64,000 nt of DNA from Symbiodinium natans (Eukaryota > Sar > Dinophyceae > Suessiales > Symbiodiniaceae): positions 124,501 through 188,500 of the forward strand of contig CAJNDS010002562.1 of the NCBI GenBank assembly GCA_905221605.1. Direction: 5' to 3'. Positions 1 to 11,100 of this stretch are shown in pieces; position 1 is the stretch's first letter, and each line of letters opens with the position of its first letter. The notes beneath the pieces are model-generated. The model was not told the origin of the DNA. It did no database searches and saw only the letters and a list, made by a program, of their open reading frames with translations. Position numbers and translations under genes: made by a program.

Positions 1-246
1 CCCCAAACCGTCTGGTGGCTGGCAACCCGGTTGCAGGGTCCAGAAGACCGACACTCTAACTTCTAAGACCCTCAAACCCCCCTAAACCTAAGCTGTTGTT
101 CCTAACCCCTGCAAGAACTCATGAGACCCCTTTTACAAACCTTAAGTCCCCCCGAAACCCACACAGGTTCACACATCCCTCCCCAGCTCCTCGTCTCCGC
201 CCTAAACCCTAAACCCTAAACCCTAGACCCGTCCAAGCCGTGTCAG

Positions 247-3200
247 GATGTTGTGTACACGCAAGAGGAGTTGGACGAGGAGGAGGCCTACAACGGGGCT
301 TATATACTTGAAGGGTATATACTTGAAGGGTCTAGGTTGACCCAAAGAGCCCAATGCCCTTTAATTAAGGAATGTACCTACTAAATCACATTAAGGATCC
401 CGATGAATCTTAAGGTCTATTCCTTCATCAAGGGGTACTTGGGCTCTCTGGGTAGGGTTATAGGGTATAGGGTTTAGGATGCATCTTGGGGTTGTTACAA
501 GGGCCCACTTAGTATGGGCCTTTAGTCGCGGTGTTTCGGTCCGTAAGTCAAGGGCCCAATGATTCAGAACCCGGAAGAAACGTAGGGGACTACACCCAGG
601 CCGTTTCGGCCCCCAAACCCCTAGAACCCAAATCGTAAACCCTATACCCTAACACCCCAAACCCCTGAGCCCCAAACCCTAAACCCGATAGCCTAAGTCC
701 CAACCATGCCCCCCCTCCCCCCCCCAAACAAACAAAAATCAAACAAGAAAGAAGTAACTGTATATGTATATGCATATGTATATGCATTTGCATTTGTATT
801 TGTATATATATATATACACACATATATATATATGTGCCGACCGCGCCAAGCAGACCTGCATGAGTAGATCATTGTCTTAGTTCGTAAATATGTTATGCTA
901 TTTGTGTTCTTGATCTGAGTATACATCACCACCCTCTCAATCCTAAGGGTTTTGGGTGAGCGTTAGGGTGAGCTCTTTCTAAATTCCCGAAAGAAACCTA
1001 TGGGCGTGCCCGAGGCATGTGCTGCTACCGCAGCTTTTTTGACCAGTAGGCTCAGTGGCGCAACCTATGCAGTGTAAGCCCTAAGCCTTCCCAGGCATGG
1101 GCAGTTGTCAGTAAATTCTACAAGCAAAGTGTTTTTGGATACTCAGGACCTCTAAGATGCAATACAGGCTGAGATCGTAGCCAAGGAACCTTCGCAGCTT
1201 GCAAGCCTTAAAGCCCTCACCGCCTTAAATCCCAAACCCTTAAACTTATTAAGCCCTAAACCCTAAACCCTAAACCCTAAAGGACGAAAGCCCCCAAACC
1301 CTAAAGTCCCCACACCCTAAACCCTAAGCCCTTACAAACTTGGGGGCGGGCTCCCCCTACACCCTAAACCCTAAACCCTAAACCCTAAACCCTCAGCGAT
1401 GAACTCGAGATCTGCAGGATATCATGGATCGGCGGGAGATCCGCGCCCTGCGGGACGAGATCAAGGTACTTTGGGTTTTGGGTTTCAAGGGTTTAGGGTT
1501 TAGGGTTTAGGGTTTTGGGTTTCAAGGGTTTAGGGTTTAGGGTTTAGGGTTTAGGGTTTAGGGTTTAGGGTTTAGGGTTTAGGGTTTAGGGTTTAGGGTT
1601 TAGGGTTTAGGGTTTAGGCGGATTTAGCGTTTAGGGTTTGGGTATAGGGTAGGTCGTTCAGCACGGCTTTAGTCAGTTGGTACTGTGGGCTTAGGATTTT
1701 AGGGTTGTCGGGTTTAGGGTTTCAGGCTTAGGGTTAAGGGTGTGGGGTTCAGGGTACTGTCGGCGCCGAGGCTTACCAGAACGCAGGGCTACAGGTTTCG
1801 CTGGGGGTTTCGGCTGTGGTGTTTACTTCAAAGTTCTTTCGGCTTAGTAAGTCTACTTAGTATCGCCTACATAATTCCCGTATCCCCACCTTACTAACCC
1901 ACTTACTAAGTCAAATGGTCGCTGGGGGTTTCGGCTGTGGTGTTTACTTCAAAGTTCTTTCGGCTTAGTAAGTCTACTTAGTATCGCCTACATAATTCCC
2001 GTATCCCCACCTTACTAACCCACTTACTAAGTCAAATGGGCTTCTAAGTGTGGTCCAGGGTATGGAGGTTCTGTGCTTCAGGTCTAGGAACTGGTGCGAA
2101 TCGTGCTTGGTCTGCGTATGGCTCTTATCCTAGATATAGGCCAGCAGGCCCCAAAGAAAGCGAGAGGGGTAGGCAAATTCCCCTAAAACCCTAAACCCTA
2201 AATCCTCTGTATGTTGGATCAAAGGATCAAGTGCGCGGGATTAGGGGTGCGGGCTTGTTTTCTTCTGTCGGTGCTAGTAGTAGGCTTTTAGCGCTCTAAG
2301 GTTTAGGGTTTACGGTTTAGGGTTTAGGCGGGGGCTGAAGTGGTGAAACGCCAAAAGCCTAAAATCCATCAAGCCTTGCAACAACCGGATCCGTGCGATG
2401 CGATTCCCTGAACCTAAGACGCTGAACCCCACAATCCTAAACCCTACAACCCTAAGACCTAAACCCTAAATCGTAAACCCTAAGACCTAAACCCTAAGAC
2501 CTAAACCTTAAATCCTAAATCCTACGCCCTCACGTGTGCCGGCAGGAAAGTCAGGATGGGAAGCCGCTCAGCTACAACCAGGAGGCGGAGTTGGAAAAAG
2601 GGCCGGCCCTCACGCCAAAGGACAGGGTTTAAGGGTCTATGGTCTTTGTCTTTGTTTAAGGTTTTTAGGGTTTTGGGATTAGAGGGTATAGGGTTTGGGG
2701 TTAGGGTTTAGGGTTTAGGGTTTAAGCGTTTGCAGCATTGTATGCAGTTGTCAAGGCCTTGGGCTAGGGTTTTGTGGAGCCCATACCCTGCTGGGGCTAT
2801 TTCCATGCACGTTAACCCCACCCCTCAATCTTGCACACGCTCTACCAAACCCTGAACACTCAAACCTGAACACCCATAATCCCATGAGTCTAGAATCCCT
2901 AAGCCCCTAAACCCTTATCACCCTAAACCCCCTAAACCCGAACCTCCTGGCTAACCACCTCAAACCTGAACCCGAAGCCCGAAACTGTAAACCCTAAACC
3001 CTGAACCCTGAACCCTCAACCCTCAACCCTCAACCCTCAACCCTAAAACCTAAACCCTAAACCCTAAACCAAACCCCTAAGCCTCGGCAAGCTGTTCCGC
3101 AGTGGGCGGAGGACCGGCTGAAGCGCTGGGAGGAGATGCTCGAGGAAGCCAGGCAAACGCCTGCACCGTGTTTAGGGTTTGGGGTTTGGGGTTTGGGGTT

Positions 3201-3540
3201 TGGTTTCTCCTAGTAGCTGAATGAGTACACTGTTTTACACTTTTTGGGATACCATAGTTCCCTATAGAACTGAAAGTGTGCACTTTTTCGGGGGGCTTAT
3301 GAACTCAGCAACTAAGTACTCTACAAGGGTTGAGATTTTAGGGTTGAGGGTTTAGGGTTGAGATTTTAGGGTTGAGGGTTGAGATTTTAGAGTTGAGGGT
3401 TTAGGGTTGAGGGTTTAGGGTTGAGGGTTTAGGGGTTAGGGTATTCATGCCCTTGCCCTTTCTACTAATTGCCCAAGAGCGCAACGAACTCAAGGTAAAA
3501 TCCCTATATGCCATTTATACGTATTTTTGTTATATACATA

Positions 3541-3583
<43 letters not shown>

Positions 3584-5389
3584 GTGTTTATTGCGAGGGT
3601 TCTTAGGAAATAGTAATAGCCTTTTGTTCCGGCAATGAACTTCCTTATTCTAAATGAGGTGTTACATTCTAAACGAGATAATCATATCATGTTCAAAAGA
3701 AGGTACTTACTTATCCCCAACAAAAAGTACGGTAGCAGCCTCTACATTGGTTGGTTATGGGGTTTTGGTTGTGAGGAGGGCGGGGGGAATGAAGCGAGTA
3801 GGTAGTAAGGCTTCGGGCCTGGGAGGATTTACACCCTAAACATCCCTAAACCCTAAACCCTAAACCCTAAACCCTAAACCCTAAACCCTAAACCCCCTAC
3901 CCCCTAAACCCCAAACCCAAACATCATCTTTGTAATAGTGCGTGGAGAGTTCGGCAGTCCGACCTTAGGGAAATTTCCTACTAAACTCGCAGCACTTATC
4001 TTGAACCCTAAACCCTAAACCCTAAACCCCTACTAAAATCGCGAATTTTATCTTGAGCCCTAAGCCCTGCTGGTCGACTGTGGGGGGTTGGGAGAGGGGG
4101 AGGGGGGGTTGGTGCGCTGATCTGTTTTGAGGGTACCCCATCTCGGAAGGGGAAGATAGGGTTTAGGATTCCATCAGGTTTAGGGTTTAGGGCTTATAGT
4201 CAGATGTGAGGACTTCCCAAAACGAGGTACCAATCTCGTGGAGTCCTCATATCTGGGATGAAGCTTTTTCGGTGCTTGTAAGGGGTACCCTCCCCTTCCC
4301 CCGCACCCTTGGGAAATGCCCATAATATCAGCCTTGGCACCCCAACCGGCGAATTTTGACTTTTAGTTTGTGTTTACACTTCCCTTAGGCTCAAAATCGC
4401 CCCAAAAACCTGATATAATTGGCCCTTTGGGCACAAAAACCCTTGCACAAAAACCCTTAAACCAGCGTCCTTGGAGCGGTCTAGGTTAGAGAACACTACC
4501 GGCCTCGACATTTCCCTCTTGCTTTCGGTTGGCACGGGTATGGGACACCTCAGTAATAGCCGGAGGCCACAGTAGGGTTTAGGGTTTAGGGTTTAGGGTT
4601 CAGGGTTTAGGGTTTCAAGTGGATTTTGGGCCCAAAGGGCTTGTTATATGAGGTTTTTTGGCATGTTTTGAGCTTAAGGGCAAACCTGAATCCCCCAAAA
4701 CTCAAAACCAGCCATTGAGGTCGCGCTGACCTGACGGCTTGTCTGAGGGCAGCGGAGCAGTAAGGTTTTAGGTCTTCTCCCGAGGCCGGAGGGTTGAGGG
4801 TTTACTAGACTAACCCAATGTACCTACAGCTTGAGCAACAGCCCCATTATTAAGACTATGCCCTCACACCCTGTTGGGTAGATTCAGGGGCGAGTTTGGG
4901 ACAACAACCCTAAACCCAAACCGACAAGCCCGAAAAGCTTGAACCCCTAACCTGAGCCTGACAACCCCACTTCCGCACCCGCAGCGCGAGCCAGAAACAA
5001 CAGGACCATGCAGTCGGCTGGTGTACGTGGTTTAGGGTTTAGGGTTATAGGAGTTAAGGGTTCAGACGCCTGGGATTTTGGGGCTTAGACCCTACTGGTA
5101 AGAGGGTTTAGGGTATATAAGTGTTTGGTGAGAGAGAGGAGATGGGAGATGTAGGCGCTAAACCCATCAGTGGCCGTACCTTCACGCTTTTGCTTACCTT
5201 CAACTTCTGTCCTAATCCCTGAAGCTTAAACCTTACGCCCTATAACTACCCCAAACCCTGAACCCCTGAACCCTATGCCTAAACCCTAAACCCTAAACCC
5301 ATAGCTTCTTAGGTTCTCCGTTGAGAGCTCCTGCGAAGCTTCAAACAGGGACCCCCAAGAAAACGAGCTGGCAATAGATCACGAGGCAG
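247..5389 (+). CDS. Unrecognised multi-exon gene, charged helical protein (partial)
   Basis: I do not recognise this gene. Exon-like islands with AG acceptors and plausible donors are 247 to about 297 (DVVYTQEELDEEEAYNG), 1418-1465 (DIMDRREIRALRDEIK, donor GTAC), 2546-2626 (starts ESQDGKPLSYNQEAELEKG), 3103-3152 (WAEDRLKRWEEMLEEA, possible GC donor), 3478-3494 (ERNELK, donor GTAAAA), 4985-5020 (REPETTGPCSRL, GT donor) and 5349-5389 (DPQENELAIDHEA, GT donor). The peptides are rich in Glu, Lys and Arg and could form helices or a coiled coil. Between them lie telomere-type repeats and inverted-repeat elements with stops in all frames. The 5' end probably lies outside the window. Phases were not all reconciled, so joining these islands into one gene is an inference from order and strand. 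Confidence 0.45.
340..452. mobile_element. Family D inverted-repeat element, copy 1
   Basis: Left CCCAAAGAGCCCAATGCCCT then TTAATTAAGGAA; right TTCCTTCATCAAGGGGTACT then TGGGCTCTCTGGG. Centre TTAAGGATCC. Copies: about 5462-5563, 11849-11962 and 31816-31926; degenerate at 12565-12695 and 29424-29600. Confidence 0.75.
1491..1618. repeat. TTTAGGG array, directly after the exon at 1418-1465
   Basis: About 17 units with few variants. One of many; other long G-strand arrays are at 31129-31190, 41063-41180, 43625-43710, 46800-46875 and 52380-52437. Confidence 0.95.
1800..2041. repeat. 121-bp tandem duplication
   Basis: Copies 1800-1920 and 1921-2041 differ by about one base. Each carries GTACTTAG-like and GTAAGTCTACTTAGTATCGC segments and the complementary TTACTAACCCACTTACTAAG, so each may be a small foldback. 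Confidence 0.9.
4129..4300. repeat. Nested inverted repeats
   Basis: Outer arms GAGGGTACCCC...GGAAGGGGAAG (4129-4155) and AAGGGGTACCCTCCCCTTCC (4280-4299). Inner hairpin 4201-4256 pairs CAGATGTGAGGACT with AGTCCTCATATCTG, and inside it CGAG with CTCG. TTTAGGG units occupy the space between outer and inner arms. Confidence 0.7.
4375..4700. repeat. Family H inverted repeat around telomere-type repeats
   Basis: CCCTTAGGCTCAAAATCGCC and CCAAAAACCTGATATAATTG at 4382-4423 pair with ATATGAGGTTTTTTGGCATG and TTTTGAGCTTAAGGG at 4636-4681. Related arms occur at 5680-5745, 12128-12175 and 39400-39480. Confidence 0.65.
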
Positions 5390-6045
5390 GTTCGGAGTAG
5401 AGTTCGCGTGTGAACCCAAAGAGCTAGGGTTTAGTGTTTAGGGTTTAGGGTTTAGGGTTTCGGGCCCAATACCCCTTAGTTAAGGAATAGTACCTTCAAT
5501 CATATTATAGGATCTTCATTTAAGTCATGTTCCTGAATTAAAGGGGGTATTTGGGCTCTCTGGCAAGGCTCAGCACTTGGGGGCTTTGGGTTTAGGATTG
5601 CAGGCAAGCCGAATCTTACGGCGGGCCCGGCTTTGTTTTCGGCTTTGGGGGTTCGGATTTGGGGACGATGAATCTTATCCCTTAGGCTCAAACTAGCCCA
5701 AAAACGTTATCCATGAAGGCCTTTGAGTCCTTGGAGCCTTAGGGTTTTAGGGTTTAGGGTTTAGGGTTCAGGGTTCAGGGTTTAGGGGAGCTTGGCTACA
5801 TATGTGTGCAACAAGGTTGGGGATCGGCACAGCGCAGCTCACATGCGACCCCGGGCTTGCTCCCATGCAGCCATATGTCTAGAAGGGTTCTCTTCCGCCT
5901 TCCCGTCAGATGCGCACAGTCAGGGGTGGTGGACAGAGATCTTCAGCGAAGTAGCGCGCCTTTCAGTCAGTAGAAGTAGAGTATGCCATAGAAGAGAGTG
6001 CTTGCAGTGAGAACTCGAGCAAACATCTGACCTTACTCCTGAGCC
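5390..6045. other. Spacer between the first gene and the membrane-TPR gene
   Basis: It holds short TTTAGGG arrays, a family D inverted-repeat element (about 5462-5563), a relic of the inverted repeat also seen at 4380-4690 (around 5680-5745) and about 250 bp of repeat-free sequence just before the ATG at 6046. The pyrimidine-rich stretch ending in AG near 5972 could be a trans-splicing acceptor, but no motif proves it. A short open frame at 5792-6010 has no recognisable similarity. Confidence 0.4.
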
Positions 6046-9000
6046 ATGAACGCCACGAAGCTGGTGGATGCCGCCAAGCTGGTGCTAGCCAAGGTGCCGG
6101 ATTTGGTCAAAGGGATCAGCTGCCCTGGTCGGTGGAACACACTCCTGTCAACCCAAGCTGTGCTGGCGATCGCACTGAGTGGCACGGCCTACGCGACCCT
6201 GGCATCAGCACTGTGGTTTGCCTGTTACCTGTGGCTTCCACCGCACCAAATGCAGATTCGACGGGACATCAAGTGCTTGACACTGACCGTGCCGGCATTC
6301 CTTGCACTGCCACTGGGCATTCTGGTTCCCCAGCATGTTGCGCGGAGGCTGCGCCTGCGTTGGCACGTGTCATTCCCCCAACACTTGCAGCAGGTGATGC
6401 AGTGTGGCATGCATTGGGTCGAGCCCCCGCACGCGATTCTCCCACGCGGCTGCGGAACATACTTGAGCCGGGAGGAACAGCAACATCGCCTCGAGTACTA
6501 CCTATCCGCACTCGTCCTCTTGATGTCCGCCTCCTTCCTGATAGGATTGGTGCTCACGGGACTCGGCCGAGGCCTTCGCGCGATCCTCCTAGGCTGCCGC
6601 GCCCGCTCCCGTGAGGTTTCTAGACCATGCGAATACGATCGGGTGCCTGACGATTCTACTTCTGAGCCAGAACGGGAGGCAGGCTGGCAAGTGACATGTT
6701 ATGCTGGTGCATTTCACATCTTTTGTGCAAGCTTATCTCTCTTGGCAATGGCGACCGGCCGCTTGGACGACGGCTTGTGTTGGGAGTTCTGGTTGCTCTG
6801 GGCCATCATTGTGTTGAGCATCTCCTTGGTCCAATGTCTCTACTTCACCGTTTTCCTTCCTACTGGAGCCCTGGTCCCAATATTCGCACTGCCAATGGTG
6901 ACCCCCCTGCTGCCAATTCTGGGCGAGCCCCTGGACACGTTTAAAGACTGGCTCTTCGTTGGCTTAGCGATGTCACGGAGGATACGGCATCTCCTTTCTA
7001 AAGCACTTTAGGGTTTGGGGCTTAGGGAGACAGTGTGGTGGCCCTTAAGTGCTCCAAGTAGTAGTGATGCCTGTTTGTTCTCCTTTGCATCTTGCGATTG
7101 AACTGGGTGCTCTGTCGGCTTGTGTTTGACATTGCTTCGTACGCATCTAGTCTAATCAGAGGACAACCAACGCAATTGAAAAAACCAAAGTACCGAGGCA
7201 GGATGTCCTGCTGTTGCTGAATTTTAGTGAGCTGACTTAAACCTCGCAGGACCTGGCCTGGCATCTTGATGGCTGGCATGGGTGTTGGCATTCTGTGCCT
7301 CTCCAACAGGTACGTGAGGACTCACCACCCCCAAGAACTAGCCAGAGGTCTTCTGCCGGTTTGGGCAGCCTGCCGCGACGCAAGGCGAGATGAGAGCTTC
7401 TTGGCCAAGATGACCTCGCAAGGAAAATTTGCCATTGCCGTCACAGAGGACCTGCCACAGGCATGCTTGCAGTCCCTCTTCGTGCTGATGTATGGAGGTT
7501 CCGTCACGCAGTACTTGTTCATCGTGTTTGCATTGCTCAAGGCCCTGGCCTGCTTATTGTTGAGAGCCACCATCATGGAGAGGGAGGCGCGCTTTCGCGA
7601 CGCCTACGAGGCCATGGTGTTGTACTATGAGCTTGTGCGGTATGTGGCAAGCACTCTCGGAGGGAGGCACAGCGATTTCGCCCTCCGAAACCAGTGCAAC
7701 TAGGACCCGGATCGAGTAGGCCCTTATTTTCTTTTCTAGGGCTGGGGTTCCCTTATCATCCCCTTACAATCAAAAGGGGTACCCCTTTTTTATTCCTAGG
7801 TTACTCCTGGGTCTAGGCAAACATGCGATGGCTTTGCACCGGCTCGGTCGACATGCCGAAGCACTGGAGTTGCAGCAGGAGGTGTTGGCTGTGCGCCGGA
7901 AGCCTGCAGGGCTTCCTGGGCGAGAGACACTGAAACTTGGTTGCCCAGTGGTGCCTCTTCGTGTTTTTTGGTTCAAGGTTCCCTGATAAAATAGCCAACC
8001 CCCAAAGTGGGTGCCCTGACTAGAGTTGCCGGGCTACTTCCCCATAAACCCTAACACCCTAAGGGGGGTTTATAGTGCTATGGTTACTGTGCTAGTAGGA
8101 AAGTTCGGCTTCTATTGGAACATAAAAGATCCTATGTTTCAAAAAAGGTCAATCTGGTATACTGGGCTAACCTAAACCCTAAAAACCCTAAACCCTAAAC
8201 CCTATACCAAGGAAAGTTCAAGGGGAGCTCGCCGTGTCACTTGCAAATCTTGGCCGCCAGGCTGAAGCCCTGGCACTTCAGCGGGAGGTGCTCGCCACAC
8301 AGCAAAAAGCGCTTTTGGTAGCACAGTGGTGCCCTTTTGCCATTTCTGTTTTTTTTTTTTGGGGGGGGGGGGGGGGGTTAGGGTTCCCTTTATCAAGTAA
8401 CCAACCCCCAGCCCCAAAAGGGTGCCCTGAGTGTGGGATGGTTGCTGGGCCAAGGCCATGAAGCCCCATGATGCAGACGTGCTGTGGACTCAGGGCGACA
8501 TCGTTATGTCACTTTCGGAGCTCGGACACCATGCCGAAGCTTTGGAGCTCGCGCAAGAAGTGCTGGCTGCGAGGCAGCCGGACCCAGGACCGGCTCATGC
8601 GGACACGCTGTGGACTCACGGGCAAGTGGCCACGTTGCTGGCAAAGCTTGGACGCCCCAGGGAAGCTCTCCAAGCTCAGGAGCTAAGGGCAGATTCATGC
8701 TCCCTGAATATGGTCCCCTACCTCCTTTCAAAGGGTTCTGACGTAGGGGCCCTTGAGTTGTATAGGGTTGTGAAATCCACCCTGTATTACTTCCCTGTAC
8801 AGTAGGTCCGAGGTTCGTGTCTCAGAATAGTAGAGTTTCTTAGTATTCTTTTGGTCTCTTGGCTCAGGATATAACATCCTCGAATTAGTGTCTGATGTGG
8901 AACTCAGGTCAACCCTCACCTAGACAGTGGCGTGACCTCTTTCTCTTATTCTCGAATGAATTGTCGAGTGTCGAGTGTAACACCCGAACGTTCCCACGGA

Positions 9001-10715
9001 TATGGTGGCGCTATTTCCTTCTTTGTTCGCAAACTGGTTACGAATCTATGAACCCACGAGTACATCGTGGACCATACGTTCACCTTTTTCACTCAAGAAG
9101 GAATGTGGACGTTCAGTGGTCGATGTGTTCACTTTCATTGTGTGATGACTACAGCCAACGGAAGATTCCTTGCAGGCTACGGAATGTTCGACATCTGAGG
9201 CTACGGATGAGCCCACATGTGTACTTCGAAAGTCTACCACTATAACGTGGGAAGCAACTTGTCTAGTTTTCCTTTCTTCTTAGCTGTCTAGACACGACTC
9301 GGAGATAAGACAGGTGTGATATCTACCTTGTATTTCTTCCCTGCAGAGTAGGACCGAGGTCGTGTCTCATAATCGTAGAGTTTCTTAGTACTCTTTTGGT
9401 CTTGATGTCCCTTTTAGAGGGCGTAGTGTAACTGTCACTTACCTCGCAGGCGCCTTGAGCTCGAGCCCAACGAGCCAAAAAGTAGGCTGCGTAGTTGGAC
9501 AAACCCAGTCTCAAAAGGGTATATGAAGGGGTCCCCTTTTAAGGGCCTATATACTAAGGGAAGCATGTAACTACCCTAAGACAGGAGAGGGTGTTGGCAG
9601 CTCAAGAAGAAGCCCTGGGGCGAATGCACCCAGATACACTTTGGACCCGGGGTGAGCTGGCAGCGTCGCTGTCGAAGCTCGGCCAGCATTCTGACGCGTT
9701 GCGGCTGAAGGAAGAAGTGCTGGCTGCGCGGAAGCAGGTGCTGGATCCCGCTCACCCCGACACGCTGTGGAGTGAGAGCCAGCTGGCTGCGTCGCTATCG
9801 GATCTTGGCCAGCATGCTAAAGCACTGGAGCTTCAAGAGAAGGTGCTTGCCGCACGGCAGTTGGCCTTGGGGCCCTCTCATTCAGCCACGCTGAAGACTG
9901 AGGGCAAGCTTGCTGTGGCACTTGCAAACCTGGGCCGTTATTCCGAGGCATTGGATGTACAAAACAAGGTGCTGGCAGCTCAAGAACAGGTCCTGGGCCC
10001 GACTCACCCAGATACACTTTGGACGCAAGGCGATCTTGCAGTGTCGCTGTCGAAACTCGGCCAGCATTCTGACGCGTTGCGGCTGAAGGAAGAAGTGCTG
10101 GCTGCACGGAAGCAGGTGCTGGATCCCGCTCACCCCGACACGCTGTGGAGTGAGAGCCAGCTGGCTGCGTCGCTATCGGATCTTGGCCAGCATGCTAAAG
10201 CACTGGAGCTTCAAGAGAAGGTGCTTGCCGCACGGCAGTTGGCCTTGGGGCCCTCTCATTCAGCCACGCTGAAGACTGAGGGCAAGCTTGCTGTGGCACT
10301 TGCAAACCTGGGCCGTTATTCCGAGGCATTGGATGTACAAAACAAGGTGCTGGCAGCTCAAGAACAGGTCCTGGGCCCGACTCACCCAGATACACTTTGG
10401 ACGCAAGGCGATCTTGCAATGTCGCTGTCGAAACTCGGCCAGCATTCTGACGCGTTGCGGCTGAAGGAGGAAGTGCTAGCCGCACGGAAGAAGGTTCTGG
10501 GCCACGCTCACCCCGACACGCTGTGGAGTGAGAGCCAGCTGGCTATGTCACTATCGGATCTTGGCCAGCATGCTAAAGCATTGGAGGTTGAAGAGGAGGT
10601 GCTTGCCGCACTGCAGTTGGTCTTGGGGCCCAATCACCCAGACACGCAGCTCGCGCAGGACAGAGTCGACCAACTCCTTGCACAATCTGAAAACAAGGAC
10701 GCGCTTAATCTCTGA
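6046..10715 (+). CDS. Multi-pass membrane protein with C-terminal TPR array, six exons
   Basis: Exons 6046-6980, 7250-7695, 7817-7939, 8223-8308, 8455-8679 and 9585-10715 join without a frame break to about 981 residues. Donors are GA, GC, GT, GC and GA, all with AG acceptors. The first about 430 residues hold roughly seven or eight hydrophobic spans (near residues 35-65, 80-97, 148-172, 213-235, 243-290, 315-330 and 390-410). They also hold a TEDLPQ motif around residue 375, reminiscent of the acidic-Pro-Gln motif of XK-related membrane proteins (weak inference). From about residue 450 to the end are 42-residue tetratricopeptide repeats of the kinesin-light-chain/nephrocystin type (pattern HPDTLW-GxLA-SLxxLGxHxxAL-xxEVLAAR). 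TPRs bind protein partners; the membrane part suggests an anchored scaffold. The start was chosen as the first ATG of the long open frame; an upstream exon cannot be excluded. A 378-bp block is duplicated in the last exon. Confidence 0.85.
6981..7249 (+). other. GA-AG intron 1 of the membrane-TPR gene
   Basis: Exon 1 ends TCACGGAG and the intron starts GATACGG; the acceptor is CTCGCAG followed by GACCTGG. AGGA occurs at both junctions. Splicing gives AMSR|RTWPGILMAGMG and continues a hydrophobic segment in frame. Reading through hits a TAG at 7009-7011. The intron holds no telomere array beyond two short motifs. Confidence 0.7.
7700..7816 (+). mobile_element. Family A inverted-repeat element acting as a GC-AG intron (introner)
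   Basis: The ends are CTAGGACCCGG and, read on the other strand, CTAGACCCAGG. The body contains AGGCCCTTATT and AAAAGGGGTACCCC-type complementary arms. The 4-bp sequence GCAA flanks it at 7696-7699 and 7817-7820, as expected of a target-site duplication. Taking intron 7696-7816, the donor GC comes from the left GCAA copy and the acceptor AG from the element's own end. Removal restores RNQCKHAMALHRLG in frame inside a TPR. This fits the introner model known from dinoflagellates, in which elements insert and are spliced out. Confidence 0.8.
7940..8222 (+). other. GT-AG intron 3 of the membrane-TPR gene
   Basis: It starts GTTGCCCAGTGGTGCC and ends TTCAAG before GGGAGCTC; splicing gives TLKLGELAVSLANLG. 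Its first about 85 bases form an inverted repeat (GTGGTGCC against GGGTGCCC) similar to intron 4, followed by CCCTAAA repeats near the acceptor. Confidence 0.65.
8309..8454 (+). mobile_element. Inverted-repeat element as GC-AG intron 4 of the membrane-TPR gene
   Basis: The intron starts GCGCTTTTGG and ends GGGCCAAG. Splicing gives VLATQQKAMKPHDADVLW, matching the repeat consensus of its neighbours position by position. The core carries arms CAGTGGTGCCCTTTT and AAAAGGGTGCCCTG around a T10 run followed by a G run of about 17. It resembles the element in intron 3 of the same gene and is distantly like family A. Confidence 0.65.
8680..9584 (+). other. GA-AG intron 5 of the membrane-TPR gene
   Basis: CAGGAG stands at both junctions (8677-8682 and 9582-9587). 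Splicing after the first CAG joins LQAQ to ERVLAAQEEALG in frame. The intron contains two direct repeats of about 90 bp (8766-8857 and 9313-9402) around about 450 bp of unique sequence, and a family E element (about 9489-9580) directly before the acceptor. The open frame at 8895-9245 inside it has no recognisable similarity. Confidence 0.65.
9669..10424 (+). repeat. 378-bp tandem duplication inside the TPR exon (approximate limits)
   Basis: Three 42-residue repeats (126 codons) occur twice in a row, nearly identical at the nucleotide level; for example, the block starting SLSKLGQHSDALRLKEEV recurs 378 bases later. One visible difference is GTGTCGCTG against ATGTCGCTG. It is a recent in-frame expansion or gene conversion. 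Confidence 0.85.
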
Positions 10716-11100
10716 GCTTGGCAAGTGCCCAGACAGTATGCTTGGCAAGAAGTGGCCCACGAACCAACGCCTCCTCCCGCGACGACTCTTTCAGCATGTT
10801 TGTTGCTCGAAATGCCAAACTTACTCTGAACTTTCCACACTGCACAGAGACCACCCTAAACTCCAAATGCAAAGTAGCTATAAAGCCCGCTGTAAGGCTA
10901 TAACGCCCCCAAAAACATGACCCTGAGCCGTATACTGTATCCATTCCTAAGCGGCTTACGTACCCCAAAAACCCTGAACCCTTAACCTCAGGCCCTAACC
11001 CGAAACCCGGAGCCCTAAACCCTAAACCCTAAACCCTAAACCCTAAACCCTAAACCCTAAACCTAAACCCTTCAGCCTCAAACCCGAGAGCCGCTTGGTC

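Noticed and set aside
8895-9245. 116-codon open frame
   Set aside because: It lies in intron 5 of the TPR gene between two direct repeats and has no similarity I can see.
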